A stretch of DNA of 64,000 nt from Ruegeria sp. EL01 (GTDB lineage Bacteria; Pseudomonadota; Alphaproteobacteria; Rhodobacterales; Rhodobacteraceae): NCBI RefSeq assembly GCF_900313035.1, contig NZ_OMPS01000026.1, forward strand, positions 1 to 64,000. The letters run 5' to 3'. Below the pieces are notes generated by a model. That model searched no databases. It worked only from the letters and a program-made list of their open reading frames with translations, and had not been told where the DNA came from. The translations under genes were made by a program, and so were the position numbers. Shown here piece after piece: positions 54,008-63,663 of the stretch; position 1 is the stretch's first letter; every line of letters starts with the position of its first letter.

Positions 54008-54982
54008 TCAGGGTCTGATCTGATCCGGGAACATCGGCGTTTCAGACGCTTGGCGGATCAATTCCGCAACCCGAGAGCATATCGGCGTCGGCAGGCCCAC
54101 TTGCTGGCCCAGACGCCTGATTTCCCCCTGAAGACTGTCTATTTCCGTGGGGCGACCCGCCATCAGATCATAAGCCATCGACGTTCGCGCGCTGGGATCG
54201 ATGGTCAGCATGCGCGCGGCAATGCGGCTGAACAGCGGTGTCGGCAGGCGCAGGATATGAGGGGTTATCCAGGCTGGCAGCGGGGTGGTTGAGGCAACCG
54301 GATGGCCCGCCGCCTTCAAAACGGTCAGAGCCTCAGACATTTGATCGGCCATCAAACGACGCCAGGTGCGATCCATCAGCTGGTTGAGCAGCGTCAGGCC
54401 GGACAGCGCGTTAAGCGCATTGTTCAGATTGATCACCAGTTTGCCCCATTGCACAGCTTCGATCTGATCACTGGCGGTGATCGGCAGATCCGGGCTGCTG
54501 AGTTGCCCGGCCAGATCACCGGAACCAGCTTGAATCACAATCTCGCCTGATGTGGCCCGGTGGTAAGTCCCCGGGTCTGTTGGCACCACGTTGAACGGCA
54601 CCATACCGGCGCGCACGTCGCGATCGGTCAGGATCGTGCGCAGAGTCCGGGCGTTCTCCATCCCATTTTGCCAGGACAGGACCGACGCATGTGCAGGCGT
54701 GTGCACTTTGATCAACTCGGCCATCTCAGCAGTTGCCCCAGATTTCACGGTCACAATGACCAGATCTGCAGACCTGAGACAGGCAGGATCTTCCGAAAGG
54801 ATGATAGAGTTGGCAAGAACCGTGCGATGTAGTCCCGAATAGTCGGTGACGGTCAGCCCCTGCTGCCGGATCGGACCCAGCACACGGGCACGCCCCAATA
54901 GGGTCACCTCGTGCCCGGCATCGGCCAGCAGGGCCCCGCAATAGCACCCGATACTGCCCGCCCCTGCGATGACAAGCTTCAT
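54008..54982 (-). CDS. 2-dehydropantoate 2-reductase-family protein
   Basis: A 324-residue ApbA/PanE-type oxidoreductase. The N-terminal NADPH-binding motif is IAGAGSIGCYCGALLADAGH. The central VIVTVKSGATAEMAELI and SWQNGMENARTL, and the Lys in VQWGKLVINLNNALNAL, are family landmarks, followed by an all-helical C-terminal domain. PanE makes pantoate for CoA synthesis, but this family has many paralogues, so the symbol is left blank. AAGGA 9 nt before the ATG supports the start. It is convergent with pit, with 31 nt between stops. Confidence 0.9.
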   Translation of the reverse strand: MKLVIAGAGSIGCYCGALLADAGHEVTLLGRARVLGPIRQQGLTVTDYSGLHRTVLANSIILSEDPACLRSADLVIVTVKSGATAEMAELIKVHTPAHASVLSWQNGMENARTLRTILTDRDVRAGMVPFNVVPTDPGTYHRATSGEIVIQAGSGDLAGQLSSPDLPITASDQIEAVQWGKLVINLNNALNALSGLTLLNQLMDRTWRRLMADQMSEALTVLKAAGHPVASTTPLPAWITPHILRLPTPLFSRIAARMLTIDPSARTSMAYDLMAGRPTEIDSLQGEIRRLGQQVGLPTPICSRVAELIRQASETPMFPDQIRP

Positions 54983-55096
54983 GGAAGTTTTCCTTGCTGT
55001 TGAGGTCTGGGTTGCTGCCATAAACGTGGGTCTTCAAACAACACCGTTAACGCCTCGCAAACAGGCCCCAATAGCCCGCGACGTTGGCTATTGCGA

Positions 55097-55951
55097 CTAA
55101 GACTCAAGGTCTTCCCATCGGAATGCATCCTGGTCTGCCTTAACACGCCCCAGAGAGGGCAGCATGAAATGGCTTCCCAAGACGATGCAATTTGCCTCGG
55201 ACGCGCTTTCTAGCAGGTGTCTACGTGACGATTTTGCCAGTTCCTTGTCGGCGTCGTAGATAAAGTGCCGCTCGGGGTGCCAGCATTGGGCCGTTGAATG
55301 CAGTGCATCGCCGGTCACTATGGCTTCCTGGCCTTTGCTTTTGATCTGAACGGAAACGTGGCCAGGTGTGTGACCCGGCGTGGGTATCAACGATACATAG
55401 TCGCCCAGCTTGTAACCTGGCTGGACGATGTCGGCCTGCCCCGCTTCGACAACGGGCAGTACGCTTTCCAAATAGAGATCACCGTTGCTCTGCCGCTGCA
55501 TCTCTTCATCAGCGGCGGGTAGGATGTAGCGCGCGTTTGGGAATGTCGGAACCCATCGACCATCTTCAAGTTTGGTATTCCAACCTACATGGTCGGCGTG
55601 AAGATGCGTACAGAGCACGTAGTCGATATCCTCAAACGTCACACCCGCCGCGGTGAGCGCAGCCACGAACCGTGTACCGGATCTTTTGTGCCAATCCGCG
55701 TATTTCGGGATGGTTTTGTCATTTCCCACACAGCTATCAGCAAGGATGTTGTGGTCTGGAGTCTTCAGCAGAAAACCTTGGACGGGCAAAATAAGCCGTC
55801 CCGATTGGGGGCACACACCGCCTGGAACGTGCTTTTCAATTGTCGCCGCAACGTCGGGTCCGGCATTGGGGTACAGTTCCTCTGGCGACAAAAACGGGCC
55901 GTTGATTTCCAGGATTCTCCAGACCTCGACATCACCAATCTTACACAGCAC
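55097..55951 (-). CDS. MBL-fold metallo-hydrolase (lactonase-like)
   Basis: A 284-residue metallo-beta-lactamase-fold enzyme. The dinuclear metal motif is CTHLHADHVGWNT, followed by SLIPTPGHTPGHVSVQI, IVTGDALHST and GSHFMLP. The arrangement resembles AHL-lactonase-like and methyl-parathion-hydrolase-like proteins. The N-terminal IGDVEVWRILEINGPFLSPE is also typical of that group. The true substrate cannot be read. No signal peptide is present. It is distinct from the persulfide dioxygenase at 17005. Confidence 0.9.
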   Translation of the reverse strand: MLCKIGDVEVWRILEINGPFLSPEELYPNAGPDVAATIEKHVPGGVCPQSGRLILPVQGFLLKTPDHNILADSCVGNDKTIPKYADWHKRSGTRFVAALTAAGVTFEDIDYVLCTHLHADHVGWNTKLEDGRWVPTFPNARYILPAADEEMQRQSNGDLYLESVLPVVEAGQADIVQPGYKLGDYVSLIPTPGHTPGHVSVQIKSKGQEAIVTGDALHSTAQCWHPERHFIYDADKELAKSSRRHLLESASEANCIVLGSHFMLPSLGRVKADQDAFRWEDLES

Positions 55952-56102
55952 AGCGTTTCGTCCTTGTGACCAGAAAACAACCGAACCAAAGCTATCAGCC
56001 CCGACGTATCTTGCAACGCGGATTTCCGGTCGGATGTTCGCTTAACAGTCGAAACCTTCGATCCTTTATCCGAGATCGTCATTGGAATTGACGGTTCGGC
56101 GT

Positions 56103-57065
56103 TTAGCGCGCCCGTCTTGGTTTAGTGCGTTCAAGCTCTGGCGAGATCGGGATGAAGTCTTGATCGTCGCCAGGCGGTAGGTGGAACGCGCCGTTAGCCC
56201 AATCGGCGGTTTTCCATTCGCGAGTGGCGGTTTCGATCTTTTCCTTCGAGGATGAGACGAAGTTCCACCAGATGTAGCGATCTTCGTTCAGGGTCGCGCC
56301 GCCCAGCAGCATCAGGCGAGCGCCCGTGGGTCCCGCCTTGACCGAGAGTTTGTCGCCAGGCCGGAACACGATCATGCGACCGGCCTCAAACACATCGCCC
56401 GCAATCTCGACCGAGCCTTCGGTCACATAGACACCGCGATCCTCGTGGTCATCTGGCAAAGGAAAAGATGCAGCCGGATCCAGCTGTACGTCGAGATAGA
56501 ACGTCTCGGACAGCATGGTCACCGGACTGCACTCACCATAGGCCGAGCCGAGGATCAGGCGGGCGCTGACGCCATTGTCCTGAATATGGGGCAGCGCGCC
56601 TTGTTTGTGGTGTTCAAAATCGGGGGCCATATCCTCATGCGCTTCGGGCAGTGCGATCCACGTCTGGATACCAAACAGGCTGTGCCTTTTGCCACGCGTT
56701 TCGTCACTGGTGCGTTCGGAATGGGTGACGCCGCGCCCGGCGACCATCCAGTTGACCTCACCCGGGTAGATCATCTGATGGGTGCCAAGGCTGTCGCGAT
56801 GTTCGAACTCGCCTTGATACAGGTAGGTTACCGTGCCAAGCCCGATATGGGGGTGCGGACGGACATCGATGCCGCCTTCGGTGATGAATTCGGCCGGACC
56901 CATCTGGTCGAAAAAGATAAACGGACCAACCAGTTGGCGATTGACCGAGGGCAATGCCCGGCGCACTTCGAAGCCGCCCAAATCGCGGGCACGTGGAATG
57001 ATTAGGGTGTCGAGTGCCGAATTCTCGGACGTGCAATCAGGGTTGTGGGTCGGGTTCCAACTCAT
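56103..57065 (-). CDS. Pirin-family protein
   Basis: A 320-residue bicupin. The N-terminal pirin domain has the metal-site pattern DVRPHPHIGLGTVTYL, then GTHQMIYPGEVNWMVAGRGV and THSERT. The C-terminal pirin_C domain includes EDRGVYVTEGSVEIAGDVFE and LLGGATLNEDRYIWWNFVSS. Some bacterial pirins are quercetin dioxygenases and others regulate metabolism, so the exact role is open. The gene is alone on its strand. Confidence 0.93.
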   Translation of the reverse strand: MSWNPTHNPDCTSENSALDTLIIPRARDLGGFEVRRALPSVNRQLVGPFIFFDQMGPAEFITEGGIDVRPHPHIGLGTVTYLYQGEFEHRDSLGTHQMIYPGEVNWMVAGRGVTHSERTSDETRGKRHSLFGIQTWIALPEAHEDMAPDFEHHKQGALPHIQDNGVSARLILGSAYGECSPVTMLSETFYLDVQLDPAASFPLPDDHEDRGVYVTEGSVEIAGDVFEAGRMIVFRPGDKLSVKAGPTGARLMLLGGATLNEDRYIWWNFVSSSKEKIETATREWKTADWANGAFHLPPGDDQDFIPISPELERTKPRRAR

Positions 57066-57187
57066 GCCTGCTCTCCCTCAGGTGCCGACGGGCCGAAATG
57101 GCGCATCGTTCGATCATGCATGAGATATTGCCGATCAACGGCAAGTAAAGCGCAATTTCGCACAATCAAAATGCGATACGGGCCGCG

Positions 57188-58021
57188 CTAGCGAGGCCAG
57201 AGCTGCGGAAAAAACGAGCCGGCAATCCGATCTCCTTCGCGATAGCCTGCGGCTTCGAATTGTGCACGCTCATCTTTGGCCCAATCACCGCGATAGCGGA
57301 TCATGCCATCGGGTGCCGTCATGCGCAGGGTGAACCGGCGCGCGGTTTCGGATGGGGTGGTTGAAGACAACCCTCCATGCAGGGTGCGCATGTCGAAAAA
57401 GATGCAGTCGCCCAGATCCATATCCCATTGCAGCAGGTCATAGGCTTCGGGGTCAGCATTGATATCGGGGGGCGGATGATAGGTTCGGCCCGCTACTTCG
57501 GTGGCTTCGTAGCTGGGGTGCCCATCGGCAAAGCGCACCCGCATGAACAGCTTGTCCCAAAGATGCGATCCTTTCACAAAGGCAATGCCGTTATCCTTGC
57601 TCACCGGTTCCAGCGGCAGCCAGAGGACACACATCGTGCCCTCAAAATCGAAATAGGACAAATCCTGATGGAAGGGCGGGCGCGAGGTTGAACCGGCTTC
57701 GCGCAGGAACCAGTTATCCATCACCAGATTGACCGAAGGCGCGGCCAGCAGCTGCGCAGCAAGTGGTGCGCATGGAGATTTCCGGACAAATTCTTCAAAT
57801 TGCGGGATCTTGTTCCAGGCCCAGTAGTCTTCGAAATAGGCCGGAGCATCAGGGTCTTTGGTGTGGCGCGTGAAATTGTCAGTCGGTGTTGCGAGATCGG
57901 CGTCGATACCGTCGCGCAGCAGAGACAACCACTCGGGCGCAAACCTGGAGCGCAGCACGACCGCACCATCGCGCCGGAACGCCGCAATGTCTTCGGCTGA
58001 GATTGGGTCTTGAGAGGTCAT
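57188..58021 (-). CDS. Phytanoyl-CoA dioxygenase (PhyH) family protein
   Basis: A 277-residue Fe(II)/2-oxoglutarate-dependent oxygenase. The iron-binding triad is visible as HxD in PPFHQDLSYFDFEG and the distal His in DMRTLHGGLSSTTPS, with the 2OG-binding Arg in ARRFTLRM. PhyH-family enzymes hydroxylate diverse small molecules and the substrate here is unknown. It is complete, leftward, and divergent from the exported dioxygenase-like gene by about 230 nt. No pathway genes adjoin it. Confidence 0.9.
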   Translation of the reverse strand: MTSQDPISAEDIAAFRRDGAVVLRSRFAPEWLSLLRDGIDADLATPTDNFTRHTKDPDAPAYFEDYWAWNKIPQFEEFVRKSPCAPLAAQLLAAPSVNLVMDNWFLREAGSTSRPPFHQDLSYFDFEGTMCVLWLPLEPVSKDNGIAFVKGSHLWDKLFMRVRFADGHPSYEATEVAGRTYHPPPDINADPEAYDLLQWDMDLGDCIFFDMRTLHGGLSSTTPSETARRFTLRMTAPDGMIRYRGDWAKDERAQFEAAGYREGDRIAGSFFPQLWPR

Positions 58022-58253
58022 GCGCCACCCTTTCTGGTGTGTTCACTTGGGTGGAGGTGAGAGTTACATCCGGTTCGTAGACCGTCAAAGAAAATCACGC
58101 CACCCGACCTGTCCCGCGATCATCAGGGCGAGGGCGGGACTGATATCAGCCGGTTCAGGCTCGGGATTGGCGGCCATCGTGCTATTGTTTGGTTCTGGGT
58201 GTGTCTGCGCCTATCTTAAGGGACAGGGTTGTCACGCATTACAGGAGATTTCT

Positions 58254-58733
58254 ATGTCTGGTGCTCCAATCACTCGTCGTTCTTTGATCGCTGCCGGAGG
58301 GGCTATTTTGACATCGGGTTTGCTGCTCCCTGCGAAAGCTTCGGGGCTCGCGCCGACGCCGTCGATGCGGGGCGGGTCCAACAACTATCGCCCCGGCGCA
58401 CCCTTCGTGGATCGGATTGGCGGTGGTGGATTCTGGATGACGGGGACTGTCCGGCGCGCCGGGGATGGCGCACCTTTGTCGGGGCAGCGCATTCAAATCT
58501 GGGCGCACACGACCGAAGGGTATGAGCGCGACCCTCAGAGCCATGGTGCAACCCTGACCGATGCGAACGGAGAATTCCGGCTGGAGATGCCGCAGATCGT
58601 ACCAGCCTTTGGTCAGCCGCACGGGCATCTGGCCTATGACAGCGCAGAGTTCGAAACCGTTTTCCTGCGCCCGGTGATGGCCAGCTCCAACGACAAGACA
58701 CTGAGCGCGCATTTCGTCCTGCAACCGGCCTGA
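58254..58733 (+). CDS. TAT-exported intradiol-dioxygenase-like protein
   Basis: A 159-residue protein with a Tat signal (TRRSLIAAGGAILTSGLLLP, residues 7-26). A small beta-sandwich domain like protocatechuate 3,4-dioxygenase follows: LSGQRIQIWAHTTEGYERD, then LTDANGEFRL and FGQPHGHLAYDS. Of the usual Tyr-Tyr-His-His iron ligands, the first Tyr and two His can be matched; the second Tyr is not evident. AGGAG 7 nt upstream supports the start. It is 19 nt before a ferric-reductase-like membrane gene, so the pair probably works together. The substrate is unknown. Confidence 0.85.
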   Translation: MSGAPITRRSLIAAGGAILTSGLLLPAKASGLAPTPSMRGGSNNYRPGAPFVDRIGGGGFWMTGTVRRAGDGAPLSGQRIQIWAHTTEGYERDPQSHGATLTDANGEFRLEMPQIVPAFGQPHGHLAYDSAEFETVFLRPVMASSNDKTLSAHFVLQPA

Positions 58734-58752
58734 GCGCAGCGGACGATCTTCG

Positions 58753-59364
58753 GTGAGCCGCACGCGTACGATCCTGATCTGGGGGGCTTTGGCACTTGTT
58801 TCGGTAATTCCAATTGTCGCCGCAACCTACAGCCCGTTTCTGGCGTGGCGGTCACCAGTGTATATTGTGGCCGGATTTACCGGGATCATCGGTATGGTTC
58901 TGTTGCTGTTGCAGCCCTTACTGGCGGGCGGATACCTGCCGGGACTGTCTGCACTCCGCAGGCGACACATTCACCGATGGGTCGGAGGGGCTTTGGTGGC
59001 AGTGATCGTGGTCCATGTTGTTGGTCTGTGGATCACCAGCCCACCGGATATGGTGGACGCGCTCTTGTTCGTTTCACCCACCCCGTTTTCAGCCTGGGGT
59101 GTGATTGCCATGTGGGCGTTGTTCGCAGCAGCGCTTTTGGCGCTTTGGCGTCGTCGGTTGCACCTGCGATTTCGGACGTGGCGGCTGGGTCATACGACCC
59201 TGACCAGCGTGACTGTTCTGGGCAGCGTGGTGCATGCGATGCTGATTGAAGGCACCATGGAGATCATGACCAAGACAGCACTGTGCGTGTTGGTCTTGTC
59301 GGCGAGCATCAAGATGCTCGCCGATTTGCGCGTCTGGGCGATCAGTACACGCCGGTTGGATTAG
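58753..59364 (+). CDS. Ferric-reductase-like transmembrane protein
   Basis: A 203-residue inner-membrane protein with about six helices, matching the ferric reductase-like transmembrane domain (PF01794). Histidines suited to bind heme lie in [30 protein letters not shown] and [11 protein letters not shown]. There is no flavin or NAD domain, so electrons must come from another protein or quinol. It starts at GTG, 19 nt after the Tat-exported partner. The arrangement resembles membrane cytochrome b subunits that serve an exported oxidoreductase. It overlaps argF by 4 nt, convergently. Confidence 0.85.
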   Translation: MSRTRTILIWGALALVSVIPIVAATYSPFLAWRSPVYIVAGFTGIIGMVLLLLQPLLAGGYLPGLSALRRRHIHRWVGGALVAVIVVHVVGLWITSPPDMVDALLFVSPTPFSAWGVIAMWALFAAALLALWRRRLHLRFRTWRLGHTTLTSVTVLGSVVHAMLIEGTMEIMTKTALCVLVLSASIKMLADLRVWAISTRRLD

Positions 59365-60287
59365 ACACCCAAGCACCAGCGCATCACAGCCTTCTGGGCG
59401 TGCAGGCGGTTTTCGGCCTCGTCGAAAATGACCGAGTTGGGGCCGTCCATGATTTCGGAGGTTGCCTCTTCCTCGCGGTGGGCTGGCAGGCAGTGCATGA
59501 ACAGCACATCGGGTTTGGCGTGGCTCATCAGTTCCGCATTGACCTGATAGGGGCGCAGCATGTTGTGGCGACGCTCTTTGGCGGATTGGGAATCGTGCAT
59601 CGAAACCCAGGTGTCGGCGACCACCAGATCCGCGCCTTCGACAGCCTTGTGGGGATCTCGCTCAACAATGATTTTTGAGCCCTTCTGGCGGGCAAGACCG
59701 ATGAATTCCTCCTCGGGGTCAAGCTGCGACGGGCCAGTGAACGTCAGGTCGAAGCCAAACTGACCTGCAGCGTGCAGGAACGAGGCGCAGACATTGTTGC
59801 CGTCGCCAGTCCAGACAACTTTTTTGCCCTTAATCGGTCCGCGGTGTTCTTCGAACGTCAGCACGTCGGCCATGATCTGGCAGGGATGCGTGCGGTCGGT
59901 CAGACCGTTGATCACGGGCACATCGGAGTATTCTGACATCTCGGTCAGAATAGTCTCATCAAAGGTCCGGATCATGATCATATCGACATAGCGCGACAAC
60001 ACGCGAGCGGTGTCGGCGATGGTTTCGCCATGGCCCAGCTGCATGTCTTTGCCCGACAGCACCATGGTTTGCCCGCCCATCTGGCGGACGCCCACATCGA
60101 ACGAGACGCGGGTTCGGGTCGAGGGTTTTTCAAAGATCAGCGCAACCATACGACCGGCCAGAGGCTGGTCGCCATCAGGGGCGGCTTTAGGACGTCCAAG
60201 GCGGTTCTGTTTCATCGCACCGGCCTGATCAATCATGGACCGCAATTCTGCAGCGTCTGTTTTGTGAATATCCAGGAAGTGGTTCAT
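59361..60287 (-). CDS. argF: Ornithine carbamoyltransferase
   Basis: A 308-residue enzyme that makes citrulline from ornithine and carbamoyl phosphate in arginine synthesis. Carbamoyl-phosphate site [20 protein letters not shown], then [16 protein letters not shown], the ornithine loop VVADTWVSM and the [14 protein letters not shown] block are all present. It follows argD on the same strand, separated by 75 nt that hold a repeat element. Confidence 0.98.
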   Translation of the reverse strand: MNHFLDIHKTDAAELRSMIDQAGAMKQNRLGRPKAAPDGDQPLAGRMVALIFEKPSTRTRVSFDVGVRQMGGQTMVLSGKDMQLGHGETIADTARVLSRYVDMIMIRTFDETILTEMSEYSDVPVINGLTDRTHPCQIMADVLTFEEHRGPIKGKKVVWTGDGNNVCASFLHAAGQFGFDLTFTGPSQLDPEEEFIGLARQKGSKIIVERDPHKAVEGADLVVADTWVSMHDSQSAKERRHNMLRPYQVNAELMSHAKPDVLFMHCLPAHREEEATSEIMDGPNSVIFDEAENRLHAQKAVMRWCLGV

Positions 60288-60311
60288 ATCGTGTCACTTT
60301 TGGCTATCGGC

Positions 60312-60361
60312 GACCGGGGGCTCTGCCCCCGGACCCCCGGAGTATTTGAAAAAAGATGAAG
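60312..60361. repeat. Palindromic intergenic element between argD and argF
   Basis: The unit contains GGGGGC-TCTG-CCCCC and a second GGACCCCCGG block, then AGTATTTGAAAAAAGATGAA up to the argD stop. The same arrangement of a GC hairpin followed by AGTATTT and an A-rich tail recurs in Rhodobacteraceae genomes in my recollection; only one copy is seen in this window. It may work as a partial terminator or processing site between the two genes. Confidence 0.6.
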
Positions 60362-60362
60362 A

Positions 60363-61550
60363 TCAGGCGGATTCGAGGACGGCCTCGACCTGAGTGGCGG
60401 CTTTGTCGAGACGGATCATCGCCTGAGCGATGTCATCTTCGGTCAGGGTCAGAGGTGGCAGCAGGCGGATGACGTTGTCGGCGGCGGGCACTGTAATGAC
60501 CTCATTTTCATACCCTGCATGCACAACATCCAAATTTGGTGCCTTGCATTTGAGACCCAGCATCAGGCCGGAGCCGCGCACCTCGTCAAAAACCTCAGGG
60601 TGTGCTCCGACCAGGCCCTCAAGTTTTTGGCGCAACAGGCCCGCCTTGCGGTTAACGCTTTCAAGGAAGGCAGGCGTAGCCACCTGATCCAAAACCGCGC
60701 AACCGACGGCACATCCCAGCGGGTTGCCACCATAGGTCGAGCCATGGGTGCCTGCGGTCATGCCGGAGGCCGCGTTTTCGGTTGCCAGCACAGCGCCCAA
60801 CGGGAATCCCCCGCCGATGCCCTTGGCGACCATCACGATATCGGGTGTGATGCCCGCCCATTCATGGGCAAACAGCTTGCCGGTCCGACCGACGCCGCAT
60901 TGGACTTCATCCAGGATCAGCAGCAAGCCGCTGTCGTCACAGATCTGGCGCAGCGCCTTAAGTTCAGCGTCGGGGACCGGACGGATGCCGCCTTCGCCTT
61001 GGATGGGTTCGATCAGGATCGCGGCGGTCTGATCGGTGATGGCGTTGGTGACACCATCAAGATCGCCGAAGGTCAGGTGCACGAAACCGGGCAGCAGCGG
61101 GCCGAATCCCTTGGTCATCTTTTCGGACCCGGCAGCGGCGATACCCGCCGAGGACCGCCCGTGGAATGAACCATCAAAGGTGATGATCTCGACCCGCTCG
61201 GGCTGGTCTTTGTCATGGAAATACTTGCGGGCCATTTTCACGGCCAGCTCACACGCTTCGGTGCCTGAATTGGTAAAGAACACAGTGTCGGCAAAGGTGT
61301 GCTCAACCAGTTTGTCGGCCAGCGCTTGCTGTTGCGGGATGTTGTACAAGTTCGACACGTGCCACAGCGCGTGCGCCTGTTCTGTCAGCGCATTCACCAA
61401 CGCTGGATGCGCATGACCCAGCGCGTTAACCGCGATCCCGGCACCCAGGTCCAGAAAACGTCGGCCGTCTGCCTCGGTCAGCCAGGCGCCTTCGCCCTTC
61501 ACGAAAGTCAGGGGCGCGCGATTATAGGTCGGCAGAACGGACGGGATCAT
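60363..61550 (-). CDS. argD: Acetylornithine aminotransferase
   Basis: A 395-residue PLP enzyme of class III aminotransferases that converts N-acetylglutamate semialdehyde to N-acetylornithine. It shows GAGIAVNALGHAHPALVNAL, VFFTNSGTEACELAVKMAR, LILDEVQCGVGRTGKLFAHE, and the PLP lysine in IVMVAKGIGGGFPLGAVLA. The ATG at 61550 matches the family N-terminus (MIPSVLPTYNRAPL); the 36-codon extension is rejected. It is first in the argD-argF pair. Confidence 0.97.
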   Translation of the reverse strand: MIPSVLPTYNRAPLTFVKGEGAWLTEADGRRFLDLGAGIAVNALGHAHPALVNALTEQAHALWHVSNLYNIPQQQALADKLVEHTFADTVFFTNSGTEACELAVKMARKYFHDKDQPERVEIITFDGSFHGRSSAGIAAAGSEKMTKGFGPLLPGFVHLTFGDLDGVTNAITDQTAAILIEPIQGEGGIRPVPDAELKALRQICDDSGLLLILDEVQCGVGRTGKLFAHEWAGITPDIVMVAKGIGGGFPLGAVLATENAASGMTAGTHGSTYGGNPLGCAVGCAVLDQVATPAFLESVNRKAGLLRQKLEGLVGAHPEVFDEVRGSGLMLGLKCKAPNLDVVHAGYENEVITVPAADNVIRLLPPLTLTEDDIAQAMIRLDKAATQVEAVLESA

Positions 61551-61850
61551 CGGATCATCCTTTTCAGGTAGGTTTGACCTCGTGACTGATACACTGAGGC
61601 TGGGTTCGTCAACTGATTTGGTGGAGTTTGCGCCAATTGGGCGGCGCAAATGGATCAAACGGGCCGGTTACGCGGTAAAGCGTCTGCGTCGGAGGCGCAG
61701 GATATATGCGAGTTTGATCATGCAGGCCGTATAGCGGGGTGCGCACAATCTGGAAACCCCGAATTTTGTTTAATGCGAATAAACGGCTGACGGCTCGCGG
61801 TGCATGTTTTTCGGCTTGCCATTTGCAGCGCACTGCCGCACCGCTTACGC
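61551..61850. other. Divergent promoter region between argD and EamA gene
   Basis: No gene is present in these 300 nt. It contains an open frame fused to the EamA gene which I reject. The promoters of both flanking genes should lie here, but no boxes are assigned. Confidence 0.45.
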
Positions 61851-62729
61851 ATGTTTGTCCCCAAAAGCCATAATCCGCCCCTTGCGGCATTGCTCATCTT
61901 TATCGCCAGTGCGTTTCTGGCCAGCACCACGCTTTTGGCCAAAGCGTTGGGAACAGACACATTGGGCCCGCCGTTGCATCCGATGCAGATCAGCCATGGC
62001 CGGTTCATGTTTGCATTTCTGGTGATCCTTTGCGCGATTGCGGTGCTGCGTCCAACGCTACGACGCCCGCATTGGGGACTGCATATCGGGCGGACAAGTT
62101 TTGGCTGGCTGGGCATCACCCTGATTTTTGCCTCGGTTGCGTTCATTCCGATGGCGGATGCCACGGCGATTTCCTTTCTGAACCCGGTTTTTGCGATGCT
62201 GCTGGCAATCCCACTGCTGAAAGAAGGGGTTGGTCCTTGGCGATGGCTCGCCGCAGCCGTGGCCCTAGCTGGTGCGCTTATCCTGCTGAGACCGACACCA
62301 GACAGCTTTCAGCCCGCGGCGCTGCTGGCGCTGACGGCTGCGGTGGTGATCGGGATGGAGCTGATTTTTATCAAAAAACTCTCGGGCCGGGAAATTCCGA
62401 TCCAGATCCTACTGGTCAACAACGCAATGGGGTTGGCAATTGCCAGCGTCGCCGTCAGTTTCGTGTTTAAGATGCCAACGCCCGCTCAGTGGGCCGCGCT
62501 GGCTGGCATCGGGGTGCTGATGGCCTGCGCGCAAGCCTGTTTCGTCAATGGCATGGCACGGGCCGATGCATCCTTTGTGGCTCCGATCAGCTATGCAACG
62601 CTGATCTTTGCGGCGCTTTATGACTTTATTGTTTTCAGCGTGATCCCTGATGCCATCAGCATCGTGGGGTCAGGTATCATTCTGACCGGGGGCCTGATCC
62701 TTGTTTGGCGTGAGGCCCGTATCAGGTAG
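61851..62729 (+). CDS. EamA/DMT-family transporter
   Basis: A 292-residue inner-membrane protein with ten predicted helices forming two EamA repeats. The first ends FIPMADATAISFLNPVFAML and the second DASFVAPISYATLIFAALYD, the typical DMT half-repeat ends. These proteins export amino acids or other metabolites. The substrate is unknown. The ATG at 61851 is chosen because it precedes the first helix directly; a GTG or ATG at 61800 is possible. Its 3' end is convergent with the ABC permease gene, 27 nt apart. Confidence 0.9.
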   Translation: MFVPKSHNPPLAALLIFIASAFLASTTLLAKALGTDTLGPPLHPMQISHGRFMFAFLVILCAIAVLRPTLRRPHWGLHIGRTSFGWLGITLIFASVAFIPMADATAISFLNPVFAMLLAIPLLKEGVGPWRWLAAAVALAGALILLRPTPDSFQPAALLALTAAVVIGMELIFIKKLSGREIPIQILLVNNAMGLAIASVAVSFVFKMPTPAQWAALAGIGVLMACAQACFVNGMARADASFVAPISYATLIFAALYDFIVFSVIPDAISIVGSGIILTGGLILVWREARIR

Positions 62730-62756
62730 GGGACGGTTGGCCTGTTCCGAAAGTGT

Positions 62757-63560
62757 TTAGGCCTTGAGCCGGTAGCCGGTGCGCAGCATTTGCCAAGTGA
62801 CAGCGCATACCAAAAGGGTGGCACCGCTGCAGACCGCAAACCCCACCAAAGGCGCACTGTCTGAAACACCGATCATGCCATAGCGCAGCCCATCGATCAG
62901 ATAAAAAACCGGGTTTGCATGGCTGATCCCGTTCAACAGCGGCGGCAGGGCTTCGACCGAATAAAACGTGCCGGACAGGAAGGCCAAGGGGGTGACGATG
63001 AAATTGGTGATCGCTGCCATCTGGTCAAACTTGTTGGCAAAGATCCCTGCAAACAACCCAAGCGCACCCATAAAGGCCCCACCCAGAATACCAAAGATCA
63101 AGGCGATCAGGGGGTGTTGCGGCACCAACCCAAGTACCAGGGCCAAAGCGATGGCCACAACGCAGGCGATCAGCACGCCGCGCACAACGCCACCGGCCAG
63201 ATAGCCCAACAGGATTTCTAGTGGCGACAACGGCGGCATCAATGTGTCGACGATGTTGCCCTGAACCTTGGCGATCACCATAGAGGAAGACGTATTGGCA
63301 AAAGCGTTCTGGATCACGGTCATCATCATGATACCCGGTGCCAGAAAGGTCAGAAACGGCACACCCATCACATCAGGACGGCCCGGTCCGATGGCGATAT
63401 TGAAAATCATCAGGAACAACCCGGCCGTCACCAACGGCGCCATCAGGGTCTGGGTCCAGACCGACAGAAAGCGCAGTGTTTCGCGTTGAGCCAGCGTATA
63501 GAGGCCCATCCAGTTGATCGCGCCGAACCGACGCTCTGGCTGATCGGTAAGAATCTGCAT
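62757..63560 (-). CDS. ABC-2 type transporter permease
   Basis: A 267-residue inner-membrane permease with six helices and the ABC-2 signature region LFAGIFANKFDQMAAITNFI followed by VTPLAFLSGTFYSVEALP. It resembles YadH/NodJ-type exporters. GGGGCAG 5 nt before the ATG is a possible ribosome-binding site. No ATP-binding subunit gene is adjacent in this window; the gene upstream is the divergent gcrA, so the partner must be encoded elsewhere. Confidence 0.92.
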   Translation of the reverse strand: MQILTDQPERRFGAINWMGLYTLAQRETLRFLSVWTQTLMAPLVTAGLFLMIFNIAIGPGRPDVMGVPFLTFLAPGIMMMTVIQNAFANTSSSMVIAKVQGNIVDTLMPPLSPLEILLGYLAGGVVRGVLIACVVAIALALVLGLVPQHPLIALIFGILGGAFMGALGLFAGIFANKFDQMAAITNFIVTPLAFLSGTFYSVEALPPLLNGISHANPVFYLIDGLRYGMIGVSDSAPLVGFAVCSGATLLVCAVTWQMLRTGYRLKA

Positions 63561-63642
63561 GTTCTGCCCCTAAACTGATTCGAAGATAGCTTGTAACTCG
63601 GGCTGCAGTGTTTAGAATAGGGGGCTGAGACGAATTCCGAAG

Positions 63643-63663
63643 GCGGCCCGGTACCGGGGCCGC
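63643..63663 (+). terminator. GC-rich hairpin in gcrA leader region
   Basis: GCGGCCC and GGGGCCGC flank GGTACC, forming a nearly perfect palindrome 26 nt before the gcrA start and followed by TTTCCCGCTTTTT. It resembles an intrinsic terminator or attenuator in the leader. It could also end transcripts from upstream. Confidence 0.5.
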
